Shown here one piece after another: positions 42,690 through 52,300 of a DNA stretch of 64,000 nt. Each line of letters opens with the position of its first letter. Position 1 is the stretch's first letter. The stretch is from an uncultured Bacteroidota bacterium. Lineage in GTDB: Bacteria > Bacteroidota > Bacteroidia > Bacteroidales > P3. A program made the position numbers and the translations under genes. The notes beneath the pieces are model-generated. The model was given only the letters and a program-made list of their open reading frames with translations, was not told the DNA's origin and ran no database searches. Where the stretch lies: contig CACYSB010000005.1 in the NCBI GenBank assembly GCA_902777005.1, forward strand, positions 186,001 through 250,000. The letters are read 5' to 3'.

Positions 42690-43550
42690 ATGAAAAAGGT
42701 TTTATTAACCCTCGCACTCGCTGCTTTCGCATTTGCAGCCAATGCACAGTTCGTGGTCAGTGGACAGCTTGGTTTCAATACCAACGGCGGTAGCACTTAC
42801 AACAAGACCGAAGCTGTAGTTACCAATGAGACCAAGATTCCCAATGACATTCTTAACACTTTAACGTTTGCTCCCTCGTTCGGCTATATGCTGAGTGACA
42901 ACATGCAGGTTGGTCTGGGCTTTGGTTTGGGCTACACTTACACCAAGAATTTCAACACTGTCGCTCCTTGGAACGAGGCTTACACCACCCCCAACCTCGA
43001 TGCCGAGAACTGGACTTCTACTTCTCAGTTGAACTTCAACATTGCCCCCTACTTCCGCTATTATTTTGCAGAAGCCGGTAACTTCAAGTTCTTCTGCGAG
43101 GCAAGTATCTTCTGGAGAATTAACGGTACTCCCTCGCATCATCGTTTCGCTACCAAGATTGATGCCAACGCTGCCGCCGGTGTTATCGGACGTGACGCTG
43201 TTGACACCACTTACATTGGCACCTACTATGGTGTCCTTCCTACAGGTACCACCATCGATAAACACACTATAACTGATATGGCTCTCGGTATTACCGTTCT
43301 TCCTGGTGTTAACTATAAGTTCAATGACAACTTCTCGGCAGATCTTTACATCGATTTCCTCAGAGTTAATTTCACTCATAGCTGGCAGAAGGAGTATGCT
43401 GAGACAACTACCACCACTCCTGCTGGTAATGTTACCGCTAAGGATACCTATCGTCACCGTGACAACCAGTTCAACTTTGGTGTCAATTTCAACAATCATA
43501 CCATTAACGATATTCTTGGCTTCCGCTTCGGTATCAACTATCACTTCTAA
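42690..43550 (+). CDS. Outer-membrane beta-barrel protein
   Basis: A 286-residue exported protein with signal peptide (residues 1-19, ending ANA) and alternating aromatic/hydrophilic strands (FVVSGQLGFNTNGG, VGLGFGLGYTYTKNF, FRYYFAEAGNFKFFCEASIFW) ending in GFRFGINYHF, the C-terminal aromatic of a BAM substrate. Small barrel of the OmpW/opacity-like type; role unknown. Codon use appears normal. A strong terminator follows. Confidence 0.85.
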   Translation: MKKVLLTLALAAFAFAANAQFVVSGQLGFNTNGGSTYNKTEAVVTNETKIPNDILNTLTFAPSFGYMLSDNMQVGLGFGLGYTYTKNFNTVAPWNEAYTTPNLDAENWTSTSQLNFNIAPYFRYYFAEAGNFKFFCEASIFWRINGTPSHHRFATKIDANAAAGVIGRDAVDTTYIGTYYGVLPTGTTIDKHTITDMALGITVLPGVNYKFNDNFSADLYIDFLRVNFTHSWQKEYAETTTTTPAGNVTAKDTYRHRDNQFNFGVNFNNHTINDILGFRFGINYHF

Positions 43551-43580
43551 ACCAACATTATTGGTATAGAATACCCAATA

Positions 43581-43617
43581 GGGTGCTCCAATCGGGGCAC
43601 CCTTCTTTTTTTCTTTT
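43581..43617 (+). terminator. Intrinsic terminator after the outer-membrane protein gene
   Basis: Arms GGGTGCTCC (43581-43589) and GGGGCACCC (43594-43602) pair around AATC, followed by TTCTTTTTTTCTTTT. Confidence 0.85.
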
Positions 43618-43649
43618 AATATATTCTCCAGGGTATGGAAATTATTTCG

Positions 43650-43657
43650 TATCTTTG
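43650..43657 (+). promoter_or_regulatory. Bacteroidota -7 promoter box for the DRTGG-PHP operon
   Basis: TATCTTTG, 33 bases before the ATG at 43690. Confidence 0.7.
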
Positions 43658-43689
43658 CACTCACAATTGGAACATAAAAACACCTGTAT

Positions 43690-44025
43690 ATGAAAGTAAG
43701 AGAACTTGTAGAGAAACTGAACCTCAAAGTGCTGAGCGGCGAGAACGGACTGGACCGCGAAATCGACGGCTGCTATGTCAGCGACCTGCTGAGCGACGTT
43801 ATGGGCAATGCCGAGATGGGCAACGTGTGGGTCACCCTGCAGACCCATAAGAACGTAATGGCCATCGCCTCGCTGAAAGAGCTGGCCTGCGTCATTCTCG
43901 TCAAGGGCCTCACCGCCAGCGACGACACTGTGGAGCAGAGCAATGAGGAGGGCATACCCTTCCTCAGCACCGACATGCAGACCTACGAGACCGTCGGCAA
44001 GATATACCAGTTGCTGAACGCATAA
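43690..44025 (+). CDS. DRTGG domain protein
   Basis: A 111-residue single-domain protein of the DRTGG family (HPr-kinase N-terminal-like fold): KVRELVEKLNLKVLSGENGLDREIDGCYVSDLLSDVMGNAEMGNVWVTLQTHKN ... LACVILVKG. Function unknown. In several anaerobes DRTGG and PHP proteins are encoded next to an electron-bifurcating [FeFe] hydrogenase; here only the DRTGG-PHP pair remains. Its stop directly precedes the PHP start with no gap. Confidence 0.85.
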   Translation: MKVRELVEKLNLKVLSGENGLDREIDGCYVSDLLSDVMGNAEMGNVWVTLQTHKNVMAIASLKELACVILVKGLTASDDTVEQSNEEGIPFLSTDMQTYETVGKIYQLLNA

Positions 44026-44793
44026 ATGCTTAACGCCTACAAAGCCGACCTGCACATACACACTGTGCTGTCGCCGTGCGGTGACCTTGAGATGTCGCCC
44101 ACGGCAATAGTGGAGCGTGCCCTCTCTCGCGGCCTTGACATGATAGCCATCAGCGACCACAACACCACACGACAGGTGAAGGTGGCGCAGAAGGTCGGCA
44201 AGGCTAAGGGATTGTTTGTGCTTGGCGGCGTGGAGGTGACCTCGCAGGAGGAGACCCATTGTCTCTGCTATTTCCCCGATGATGCGGCGCTGGATGCTTT
44301 CCAGGAGTTCCTTGACGCGCACCTGCCACCGATACCCAACGATGAAGAACGTTTCGGCTACCAGCTCATCGTTGACGAGAACGAGGAGATAGTGGGCGAG
44401 GAGCCCTACCACCTGCTTAACGCCATCGACGTGGACATCGACGGCATTTACGATGAAGTGCACCGCATCGGAGGTCTTTTTGTGCCGGCACATATCAACA
44501 AAGGTACCACCTCGCTGATGAGCCAGCTGGGCTTCGTGCCCCCTGACCTCAGTGCCGATGGCCTTGAGATCAATGCCCGCACCACGCGCGACGAGATGGT
44601 GAAGAAATTCGCCTACCTCAAGCGCTTCACCTTTATCACAGACAGCGACGCCCACTTCATCGACAACGTGGGCGATGTCTACAACCATGTCTACATGGAG
44701 CACCGCTCTTTTGATGAGTTCGCGATGGCTTTGCACGGCGAAGAAGGGCGATATGTGGACAGCATGTATTTCCGTGACCATAGATTAAGGTAG
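44026..44793 (+). CDS. PHP domain phosphoesterase
   Basis: A 255-residue PHP protein: metal motif ADLHIHTVLSPCG (His-x-His), ISDHNTT, GGVEVTSQEETHCLC and C-terminal FITDSDAHFIDNVGDV with Asp/His ligands. PHP enzymes hydrolyse phosphoester bonds, e.g. histidinol phosphate or nucleotide 3'-5' products. The ATG follows the DRTGG stop directly. Next gene starts one base after its stop. Confidence 0.93.
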   Translation: MLNAYKADLHIHTVLSPCGDLEMSPTAIVERALSRGLDMIAISDHNTTRQVKVAQKVGKAKGLFVLGGVEVTSQEETHCLCYFPDDAALDAFQEFLDAHLPPIPNDEERFGYQLIVDENEEIVGEEPYHLLNAIDVDIDGIYDEVHRIGGLFVPAHINKGTTSLMSQLGFVPPDLSADGLEINARTTRDEMVKKFAYLKRFTFITDSDAHFIDNVGDVYNHVYMEHRSFDEFAMALHGEEGRYVDSMYFRDHRLR

Positions 44794-44794
44794 A

Positions 44795-45538
44795 ATGAAA
44801 AGAGTTATACTAAGCCTGTTTTTATGCCTTGTGTGCGCTGTAGGAATGGCGCAGAAGGGTGGCGCTCCGGCGCCGCAACGCCATACTGTACGCTTCGAGA
44901 GCCAGCATGGTGAAGCGTTCTCAGTGTTTATTGACGGCGAATTGCAAAACCATATGCCGCAGACGCGAGTACTGGTGAATGATGTGAGTTCGCAGACCCA
45001 TGAGGTCATCGTAGTGTTGAAACGCCCTGTAGAGAAAGCCGCTGTATTGAGCTTGCGTCCGGGAGAACCCAATGTGATGGTGAATATAAACTACGACAGG
45101 CGTCTTGAGCGCTTGTATCTGTACACACCGGCTCATAATCGTGGTGACTATGTGGAACCGTTGCCAGAACTTAAGGTTCCCAAGACCTATGCGGGACAGC
45201 GTCCTGTTGTCGTCGTTGTCAATGAGGCAGCGTCGCAGGACACCGCAGTGGTATATACCGAAGAGCAGGTGGACTCGATGATTGTGCGCCTCAAGGGGCA
45301 GTCGTTCGACAGTGACCGTCTGGCATTGGCAAAGGTTATCGTCGCCTCTGCAGCAACGCTGAATGCCGAGCAGATAGCGCGTTTGGCGCAGACGATAGAC
45401 TTCAGTAATTCCCGCGTTGATTTCCTCAAGTATGCTTATCACTACTGTGTAGACCAGGTAAACTATACTGTGGCTGTGAATACCCTCACCTTCAGCAGCG
45501 ACAAGCGCAAGGTGCTCGACTACATTGCGGCGCAGTAG
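44795..45538 (+). CDS. DUF4476 domain exported protein
   Basis: A 247-residue exported protein: signal peptide (residues 1-20, ending MAQ), an N-terminal beta region (RHTVRFESQHGEAFSVFIDGEL) and a C-terminal DUF4476 domain (LKGQSFDSDRLALAKVIVASAATLNAEQIARLAQTIDFSNSRVDFLKYAYHYCVDQVNYTVAVNTLTFSSDKRKVLDYI), a helical bundle of unknown role common in Bacteroidota. It ends two bases before the convergent btuG gene stop. Confidence 0.85.
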   Translation: MKRVILSLFLCLVCAVGMAQKGGAPAPQRHTVRFESQHGEAFSVFIDGELQNHMPQTRVLVNDVSSQTHEVIVVLKRPVEKAAVLSLRPGEPNVMVNINYDRRLERLYLYTPAHNRGDYVEPLPELKVPKTYAGQRPVVVVVNEAASQDTAVVYTEEQVDSMIVRLKGQSFDSDRLALAKVIVASAATLNAEQIARLAQTIDFSNSRVDFLKYAYHYCVDQVNYTVAVNTLTFSSDKRKVLDYIAAQ

Positions 45539-45540
45539 CT

Positions 45541-46632
45541 TTATAGCTGTATTTGTCTTGATATGTTGTCGCTGATGCTGACGACCTCCACCGTGTTCGA
45601 GAAACTCACGGTGACGTAAGCCTTTGTGCCATAGACGGCCAGATCCTGCGCCACGTCGCCCAGGTCGCGTCCGTTGGCGGTACCGAAGACGTTGTTGGTG
45701 ATGGCGCCTGTGGCGAGGATAACGCGGCTCAGGGAGGCCTCGTTGTTGCTCCAGTTGCCTTCGTTGAGCACGTAGGCCGAGCCGTCGCCGAGGGCAGCCA
45801 CTTTCGACGGCAGCATGCCGGCTTCGCTCCGCCACAGCTGTGTGCCGTCGGCGGCGAAGCAAACCACGTCGCCGGCTCCGCCGTAGATGTCCTGTGTGGT
45901 GACATAAATACAATCGCCGATGCAGTTGATGCTGTAGGGTTTTGTGACGCCGCAGCCATCAAGGATGGTCTCCTTGGTGTTGGTCAGCGGATTGAGACGA
46001 TAGAAGCTGGCCGGTGTGCCGTATCCGCCGCTATAGCTGTATACAAGGCCGTCTTTGACGTCGAGCGCTGTCATCTCGTAGCCAAGTTCTGTAACGCCGT
46101 GGGTGGCGGCGTCTATCAGTACCGACGTGGTGGGGACATTATAGCCATTGCCACAGGTGACAATCACGTGGTTGTTGTCTACGGCCACTATGCGCTGCGG
46201 GTCGCTGGGCACGTCGATGACATCTACGAGGCTGAAAGTGCTGATGTCGACAACGAAGATACGCTTGTCGTATATTATTGTGCTTGAGGCGTCGGTGGTC
46301 CATGAGCTGGCCACGAAGAGCTTGCCTGCAGCCACAGCTATCCCCTCAAGGTCGTATTGCGTGTTGAACTTCAGCATGCGGTCGATAACGCCGCTGGCGG
46401 TGTCGATGCGCAGTATCGCCGGAGGGTAGCCGCAAGTGACGTACACTTTGCCGTCGTGGCACACCATTGAGCGGGGCTTTTGGGCTGCACCGGTGCTGTA
46501 TGCACTTTGCGTCGCCGTCACCTGCTCGTCGGCAGGTACATCTGTGCCATCGGGCTTTGGTGTCTCTTTCACGCAAGCCGTTATGGCTACGGCAATCAGT
46601 GTATAGGCTATTATTCTTGCCAAGTGTTTCAT
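45541..46632 (-). CDS. BtuG-like cobalamin-binding surface lipoprotein (beta-propeller)
   Basis: A 363-residue lipoprotein with lipobox TAC (Cys 20). The body is a repeated blade pattern with YVTCGYPPAILRIDTASGVIDRM, IFVVDISTFSLVDVIDVPSDPQRIVAVDNNHVIVT and YVLNEGNWSNNEASLSR, i.e. a seven-bladed YncE/DUF5074 propeller. In Bacteroidales BtuG is the extracellular B12-capturing lid on BtuB. The assignment rests on the propeller pattern plus its position 13 bases after a riboswitch-controlled BtuB-type receptor. Sequence alone cannot prove cobalamin binding. Confidence 0.78.
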   Translation of the reverse strand: MKHLARIIAYTLIAVAITACVKETPKPDGTDVPADEQVTATQSAYSTGAAQKPRSMVCHDGKVYVTCGYPPAILRIDTASGVIDRMLKFNTQYDLEGIAVAAGKLFVASSWTTDASSTIIYDKRIFVVDISTFSLVDVIDVPSDPQRIVAVDNNHVIVTCGNGYNVPTTSVLIDAATHGVTELGYEMTALDVKDGLVYSYSGGYGTPASFYRLNPLTNTKETILDGCGVTKPYSINCIGDCIYVTTQDIYGGAGDVVCFAADGTQLWRSEAGMLPSKVAALGDGSAYVLNEGNWSNNEASLSRVILATGAITNNVFGTANGRDLGDVAQDLAVYGTKAYVTVSFSNTVEVVSISDNISRQIQL

Positions 46633-46645
46633 GTCGTCAGTTGTT

Positions 46646-48631
46646 TTATAGTTCGTACGTTATCTTCAGTCGGTAGTTGCGTCCCATCATTGGATAGGAG
46701 CGCACCACCTCGTATTGTGTGTCAAGCAGGTTGAGCACCTGTACCTGTATGGTCATGGTGCCCCAGCGCAGGTCTATCTTGCGGTCGGCGATGAGCCCGA
46801 GGTCGCAGTAGGCTGGCATGCGGGTGGCGTCGCTGTTCTGCATGCGGTAGTAGCGTTCACCCACCACCATGGCCGACACACCGAGGTTCACCCACCGGTT
46901 CTCCCAGCGCAGCGAGGCGCCGCCGCTATGGCGCGGAGTGTAGGCTATCTGGTGCCCGTAGCTCTTGCTGTTGCGGTCGCTGCGGTCTACGGCATGCTGG
47001 AAGCTGTAGGTGAGATGAAAGTTGATACGTTGATACGTTGATACGTTGAATGACATATCCGTGGTGGCGTCCACACCCAGTATCTCGGCCTTGCCTATGT
47101 TCTGCATGCTCCAAAGGAACATGTTCTGCGTTGGTATGGCTATTATCTTGTCGGTTACGCGGTTGTAATACATGTCCAGCGTGCCGCCCCACCGTTCGGC
47201 GGTGTGCGTGACACCGATGTTGTGCTGGCGGGCGCACTCCGGGCGCAGGGCGCGTGGCATGGTGAAGAAGTAGAGCTCGCTGAAGTTGGGGGCGCGGTAG
47301 GTCTCCTTGTAGAAGTAGCGAAGCGTGGTGCCGTTGCCAATGGTGTACATAAGGCTTGCGTAGGGAGACAAGCGGTGGTAGAATGGCAGCGTGTCGAGGT
47401 CAACCACGCGGTCGCGTATCAGCGTGGCAAGCAGATGGGCGCGAGCCTCGAATCCGGCGCGGTGCATACGCACGTCGGCCACACCGAGCAGGCTTGAGCG
47501 TTGCACCTCGTAGCGCTGCTGCAGGTTGGAATTGAGCCAGTTGCTGGCGGCATCCACCGAGGCATTTATGTCGAGCCACTCTGTCGCCGACCATGCTCCA
47601 CTGCCGCTGAGGTAGGCCTCGCGTTGCAGGTACTCATTGTGCAGGTAGTGTGTGCTGTTGGCCGCTGCACTGTCTTCGTAGAAGTCCCACGTCTGCTGCG
47701 CTTTGGCGAGCAGCTGCCATTTCACCTTCTCGCGTTCCACGCGCCAGCGCAGTTGTCCGAAAGCCACCTCCTCGCGCGTGTTTTCCGCCGAAGGCAGCTG
47801 GTTGTAGAGCTGCACAGGGCCCGGCAGCTGGTGCATGCCGCGCATATAGTGCATCTTGGCCGTCAGCATGTTGTCGCGGGCTATGGTGTAGAACAGCGAG
47901 GCGTCGGCGGTGAACATGTGCATCGCCGAGTGCAGACGTTGCTCGCGGCTTGTCTTGCCCTTGTGGTCGAGGGTGTAGTAGAGCGTGAAGGGGTAGTCGC
48001 CGTCGCTCTTGATGTAGTTCACCCACAGGCTGCTCTTGAGGCGTTTGCTCCATTTCTGTTCCCACAGCAGGGTGGGGGAGAGCATGTTGAAGGAGCCCAA
48101 CTCCATGCCCACCTTCAGGTTGGTGCGCTCGGCGAGGAAGAAGCGTGGCTCGGCGCTCACGAGGCTTATGACGTTGCCTGCGGCGTAGGCGCGCGCCGAG
48201 ATCAGGCTCTCCTGCTGCTGTCCCTGGCTGAGGCTCACGTAGGCGGCGTTGCCCAGCAGGTAGCGGCCGAGGTCTACCTGACCGTTCTGCGAGTTGTCCA
48301 CGGCCACGCCGTCGATGGTGAGCGTCGAAAACTGGGTGCCGAGGCCGCGAGCCGAGACCGTTTTCAGGCCACCGATGCCGCCGTAGTCCTTCAGGGTCAC
48401 GCCGGCCATCTGCTTGATGGCGTCGCTGAGTTGCAGTGCCCCCTGTGCCTCAATCTTCTCTATGTCCATCACCTGTGTCGGCACTGCGGTGCGCATGGTG
48501 GCGGGAGCGCGCTGCGAGGAGACCTCCACCTCGTCGAGCGAGCGCACAGTGTCCTGGGCCTGCAGCGCCAACGGCGCGGCGGCAAACACGGCGAGAAGCG
48601 CGGCTTTCCAATATCTGTTGAAAACGCTCAT
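46646..48631 (-). CDS. btuB: TonB-dependent receptor, BtuB-like (vitamin B12)
   Basis: A 661-residue outer-membrane receptor: signal peptide (residues 1-25), TonB-box-like VRSLDEVEVSSQRAP, a plug domain with LSDAIKQMAGVTLKDYGGIGGLKTVSARGLGTQFSTLTIDGVAV, then a 22-strand barrel with the C-terminal YRLKITYEL. Cobalamin specificity is inferred from the cobalamin riboswitch 40 bases upstream and the adjacent BtuG-like gene. Near residue 530 the gene contains an octamer tandem repeat (47021-47050) whose slippage would shift the reading frame. Confidence 0.92.
   Translation of the reverse strand: MSVFNRYWKAALLAVFAAAPLALQAQDTVRSLDEVEVSSQRAPATMRTAVPTQVMDIEKIEAQGALQLSDAIKQMAGVTLKDYGGIGGLKTVSARGLGTQFSTLTIDGVAVDNSQNGQVDLGRYLLGNAAYVSLSQGQQQESLISARAYAAGNVISLVSAEPRFFLAERTNLKVGMELGSFNMLSPTLLWEQKWSKRLKSSLWVNYIKSDGDYPFTLYYTLDHKGKTSREQRLHSAMHMFTADASLFYTIARDNMLTAKMHYMRGMHQLPGPVQLYNQLPSAENTREEVAFGQLRWRVEREKVKWQLLAKAQQTWDFYEDSAAANSTHYLHNEYLQREAYLSGSGAWSATEWLDINASVDAASNWLNSNLQQRYEVQRSSLLGVADVRMHRAGFEARAHLLATLIRDRVVDLDTLPFYHRLSPYASLMYTIGNGTTLRYFYKETYRAPNFSELYFFTMPRALRPECARQHNIGVTHTAERWGGTLDMYYNRVTDKIIAIPTQNMFLWSMQNIGKAEILGVDATTDMSFNVSTYQRINFHLTYSFQHAVDRSDRNSKSYGHQIAYTPRHSGGASLRWENRWVNLGVSAMVVGERYYRMQNSDATRMPAYCDLGLIADRKIDLRWGTMTIQVQVLNLLDTQYEVVRSYPMMGRNYRLKITYEL
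47021..47050 (+). repeat. Octamer repeat (GTTGATAC) inside btuB
   Basis: Three exact copies of the eight-base unit GTTGATAC (47021-47044) plus a partial fourth. As 8 is not a multiple of 3, gain or loss of one unit shifts the frame at about residue 530 of 661. Confidence 0.85.
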
Positions 48632-48670
48632 TTCCGTCCTTTCCTCGAGGGCTTCATTTCTTTTTTCACG

Positions 48671-48838
48671 GCTTCGGCAGGTCTTCTGGCTTGCCTCCGG
48701 CGCTCCCCCTTCCCATGCGCCTGTGGCAGCGCACAGTGGTCTTCGGAGTACCTAAACGGTTGAGGCTCACAGCAGCGGGACTGCCCGGGACTCTCACCCG
48801 GTTCCCTATTATCGGCCTTCTGTGGCCGACCAAAACCG
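48671..48838 (-). promoter_or_regulatory. Cobalamin riboswitch
   Basis: On the minus strand the leader has the conserved elements in order: GGGAACCGGGTGAGAGTCCC, CAGTCCCGCTGCTGTGA, the GCCACTG-type turn (GACCACTGT ... GCCACAGGCGC), GGGAAGG, and the B12 box AAGCCAGAAGACCTGCC (48692-48676). It lies 40 bases before btuB and begins at the expected start of transcription from TACTTTTG at 48850-48843. Binding of adenosylcobalamin or methylcobalamin should turn btuB expression down. Confidence 0.93.
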
Positions 48839-48842
48839 GTTG

Positions 48843-48850
48843 CAAAAGTA
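48843..48850 (-). promoter_or_regulatory. Bacteroidota -7 promoter box for the btuB riboswitch leader
   Basis: TACTTTTG on the minus strand, 5 bases before the riboswitch region. Confidence 0.65.
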
Positions 48851-48885
48851 CGAAAAAAATAGAAACAGGGAATTATATTTTTTAT

Positions 48886-49031
48886 CCGGCGTCCCTCCGC
48901 CACCGGTCCGGCATCCCTCCGGCCTACCTCCGACAGAAAACCGTAGAACAACCGGTGAACAGTCGGAGCGGAGTCGGAGAGGGGACGGAGAGGAGTCGGA
49001 GAGGCACCGGTGATCCGGCGCCTCCCGTCCG
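48886..49031 (-). repeat. 11-bp-phased palindromic array, copy F
   Basis: NCG triplets at exactly 11-base spacing: 48886, 48897, 48908, 48919, 48930, 48941, 48952, 48963, 48974, 48985, 48996, 49007, 49018, 49029. This is the longest copy, and its strand orientation is opposite to copies A-E. It lies between the btuB promoter and the BspA-like gene. Confidence 0.88.
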
Positions 49032-49048
49032 GCGGGGTATGCCGAGGG

Positions 49049-49092
49049 CCTTTTGAAGGCCTTTTGAAGGCCTATTGAAGACCTATGGAAAG
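49049..49092 (+). repeat. Undecamer array CCTTTTGAAGG
   Basis: Four 11-base units: two identical CCTTTTGAAGG (49049-49070), then diverged CCTATTGAAGA and CCTATGGAAAG. The unit is itself nearly palindromic (CCTT/AAGG). Confidence 0.75.
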
Positions 49093-49119
49093 AGTATGGC
49101 ACATGGCTTCTTTTTTTGA

Positions 49120-49159
49120 CATGAATTACCGTGAATGGCCGTGAATTATCATGAATTAT
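49120..49159 (+). repeat. Decamer array CATGAATTAC
   Basis: Four ten-base units: CATGAATTAC, CGTGAATGGC, CGTGAATTAT, CATGAATTAT. Just upstream of the promoter box of the BspA-like gene. Confidence 0.75.
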
Positions 49160-49182
49160 TTTGTCGGTTGGAAAACATTTTG

Positions 49183-49190
49183 TATCTTTG
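49183..49190 (+). promoter_or_regulatory. Bacteroidota -7 promoter box for the BspA-like gene
   Basis: TATCTTTG, followed by a leader of about 140 bases before the ATG at 49337. Confidence 0.7.
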
Positions 49191-49336
49191 CAGTCACTTT
49201 CGAGAGCGAAAGTTGTAAGCAGAAAAAGCATTGCAATAGTTGCACATAACCTCATGCCTTTTCTTATTGTATAAGGTTAATAAGCATTCCGTTGGAGGGT
49301 CGGAAAAAGGAAGCAATCAACAAAAACATCAATAAT

Positions 49337-52300
49337 ATGAAACAAACCCTTACCCTTTTCGCAAGTTTGCTGCTGGCTTTGGCCATCCCGCACAGCGTTA
49401 AAGCCTATGATTTCAGCTATACCTATCAGGGGAAGACGCTGTACTACACAATCACAGGTAGCAACACTGTATCTGTTGTAAATCCTATTCCTCCTTATTG
49501 GTATGGTTTTACTGGGACAAGACCATCGGGTGACGTTATTATCCCCAGTTCAGTTCAGAACAATTCAACAACCTATACAGTAACCGGAATCGGAGAATAC
49601 GCGTTCAGTTACTGTAGTGTGACGAGTGTCACAATACCAAGTTCTATTACGAGCATCGGTGAGCGTATTTTTTATTCATGTAATAATATAACCACCTTGA
49701 ACTACAATGCAACCAACTGTACATCGCTGCCCTCTAATGAGAATGCTTTCGGCTATTGCCCTAGCCTTACAACAATCAACATAGGTGGCAATGTGACACA
49801 TTTGCCGGACTATCTTTTCTCATGTTGTGAGGGTATTACCAGCATCACTATACCAGCTTCTGTGACAAACATTGGAAATCGTGTCTTCTACGATTGTTCG
49901 GGACTGACAACGGTGTATTTCAACGCCACCAACTGTGCGTCCATGAACGGCACTTCATCTGAATCCGTTTTCTTTGGCTGTCATATAACTACACTCAATA
50001 TTGGCAGCACAGTGGAGCAAATACCTAATAAGGCTTTTAGGAAATGTACTGAACTGACAACGGTGAACTTCAATGCCACCAACTGCACGTCTATGGGTAG
50101 TTGGTCCGATAATGCTGTTTTCTACGATTGCCCCAATCTTGCCACAGTCAATATCGGCAACAATGTAACTCAGCTACCAGCGGATGCGTTCTATAATTGT
50201 ACAGGACTGACATCGGTGTCAATTTCTTCCTCTGTAATAACTAGTATCGGGAATAGTGCTTTTAGAGGATGTAGTAGCCTTACTTCCATAACCATTCCCA
50301 ATTCAATAACCAGCATTTGTGTCAATGCCTTTTATGGTTGTACGAGCTTGATATCCATCACTATTCCGAACTCCGTTACAAGCATTGGCAGTGGCGCCTT
50401 TTACGGCTGTAGTGGTTTGACCTCTGTTACAATCCCGAACTCCGTCACAAGCATTGACCAATCTACCTTCTCCGGCTGTACCGGCTTGACCTCTGTCACC
50501 ATCGGTAACTCCGTCACAAGCATTGGTAGTAGTGCCTTCCAAGGATGTACCGGCTTGACCTCAGTCACCATCCCGAACTCCGTCACAAGCATTGGTAGTA
50601 GTGCCTTCCAAGGATGTACCGGCTTGACCTCAGTCACCATCCCGAACTCCGTCACAAGCATTGGTAGTAATGCCTTCCGCGGCTGTCCCGGCCTGACATC
50701 GGTGACAATTCCTAATTCCGTAACATCCATCGGACAACGTGCTTTCTCTGAATGCAGTGGCCTGATATCCGTCACCATCCCCAACTCGGTGACATCCATT
50801 AGCAACTACACTTTCTATGGTTGCAGCAGCTTGACCTCCGTCACCATCCCCGACGGCGTCACCTCGATAGGCAATGAGGCTTTCTATAATTGCAGCGGCC
50901 TTGATACAGTATATATGAAGTCTGAAATAGCGCCATCTCTCGGCTCCAATTGCTTTTCCTACAATGCCACCGGCCGTGTCTTTATGATTCCCTGTGGAAG
51001 CTACGATTCTTATTATAATAAAAGCCAGTGGTCTGCCTATAGGAATTATTTGCGTGAACCTGTGGTGGATTTATCAATCAGCGTTGCTTCCAGTAGTCCT
51101 TATTATGGCTCAGCGAGCGTGGTGCCATTTAGAGGCAACAATGTCCATTGCGATTCTACAACAATTGTTTATGCCACAGCTGATGAACACTGCGTTTTTG
51201 ACCATTGGAGCAATGGCAACACAGCCAACCCCGACACCCTGCATTTGACCGGCGACAGCACTGTTACGGCAGTCTTTATCCCCAACCAATACACAGTGAC
51301 AGGTGTGGCCTCGGACAACATAAAAGGTACGGTATATGGCAGTGCAACGGTGTACTACCTTGACACTGTAACCTTGACTGCCACTGCAAACTACGGCTAT
51401 CATTATACAGGATGGAATGACAATAACAATGACAACCCGAGACGTGTGGTTGCCACTGGCAATATCACGCTGTCAGCTCTGTTTGATTACAATCAATATA
51501 GCATTACAGTGCAAGCCGACACCTCAATACACGGTAATTGCGCGGGCGGCGGAAGTTACAACTATCTGTCGGAACGCACTATCACAGCAACGGCCAACTA
51601 TGGCTACCACTTCACACAATGGAATGACGGCAACACAGATAACCCTCGTGTCATCACGCTTACCAAGGATACTGCCTTTATCGCACTATTCGCAAAAAAC
51701 CAGTATATTGTAAATGGATTGGCAAATTATGACACCAGAGGCTCCGTGTTAGGCAGCGACACTGTGGATTACCTCGATACGGTAACCTTGACAGCTATGG
51801 CCAACTATGGTTATCATTTTGTAAAATGGAACGACAACAATACACATAATCCCCGTCGCATTGCTGCAACAGGTAATATCACAAAAACTGCCATTTTCGA
51901 ATATAACAAATATAGTCTCACGGTGCAGGCCGACATATCCATTCATGGTACTTGTACGGGTAGCGGAAACTACAACTATCTGTCGGAACGCACTATCAGT
52001 GCCACAGCAAACTATGGCTACCACTTCTCGCAGTGGGACGACGGCAACACCGACAATCCCCGTACCATCACGCTGACGCAGGACACCACGTTTATTGCGA
52101 GCTTTGCACCGAACCAATACACGCTGACTGTGACGGCTGGCGAGCACGGCACGGCCAGCGGAAGCGGTAGCTACGACTATGGCGACACCATCATGATTCA
52201 GGCCTATCCAGAAGCACACTACCACTTCATACGCTGGAACGACGGCAATGCTGACAACCCACGGCAATATCGTGTGGGGGGGGACATAACGCTGACGGCA

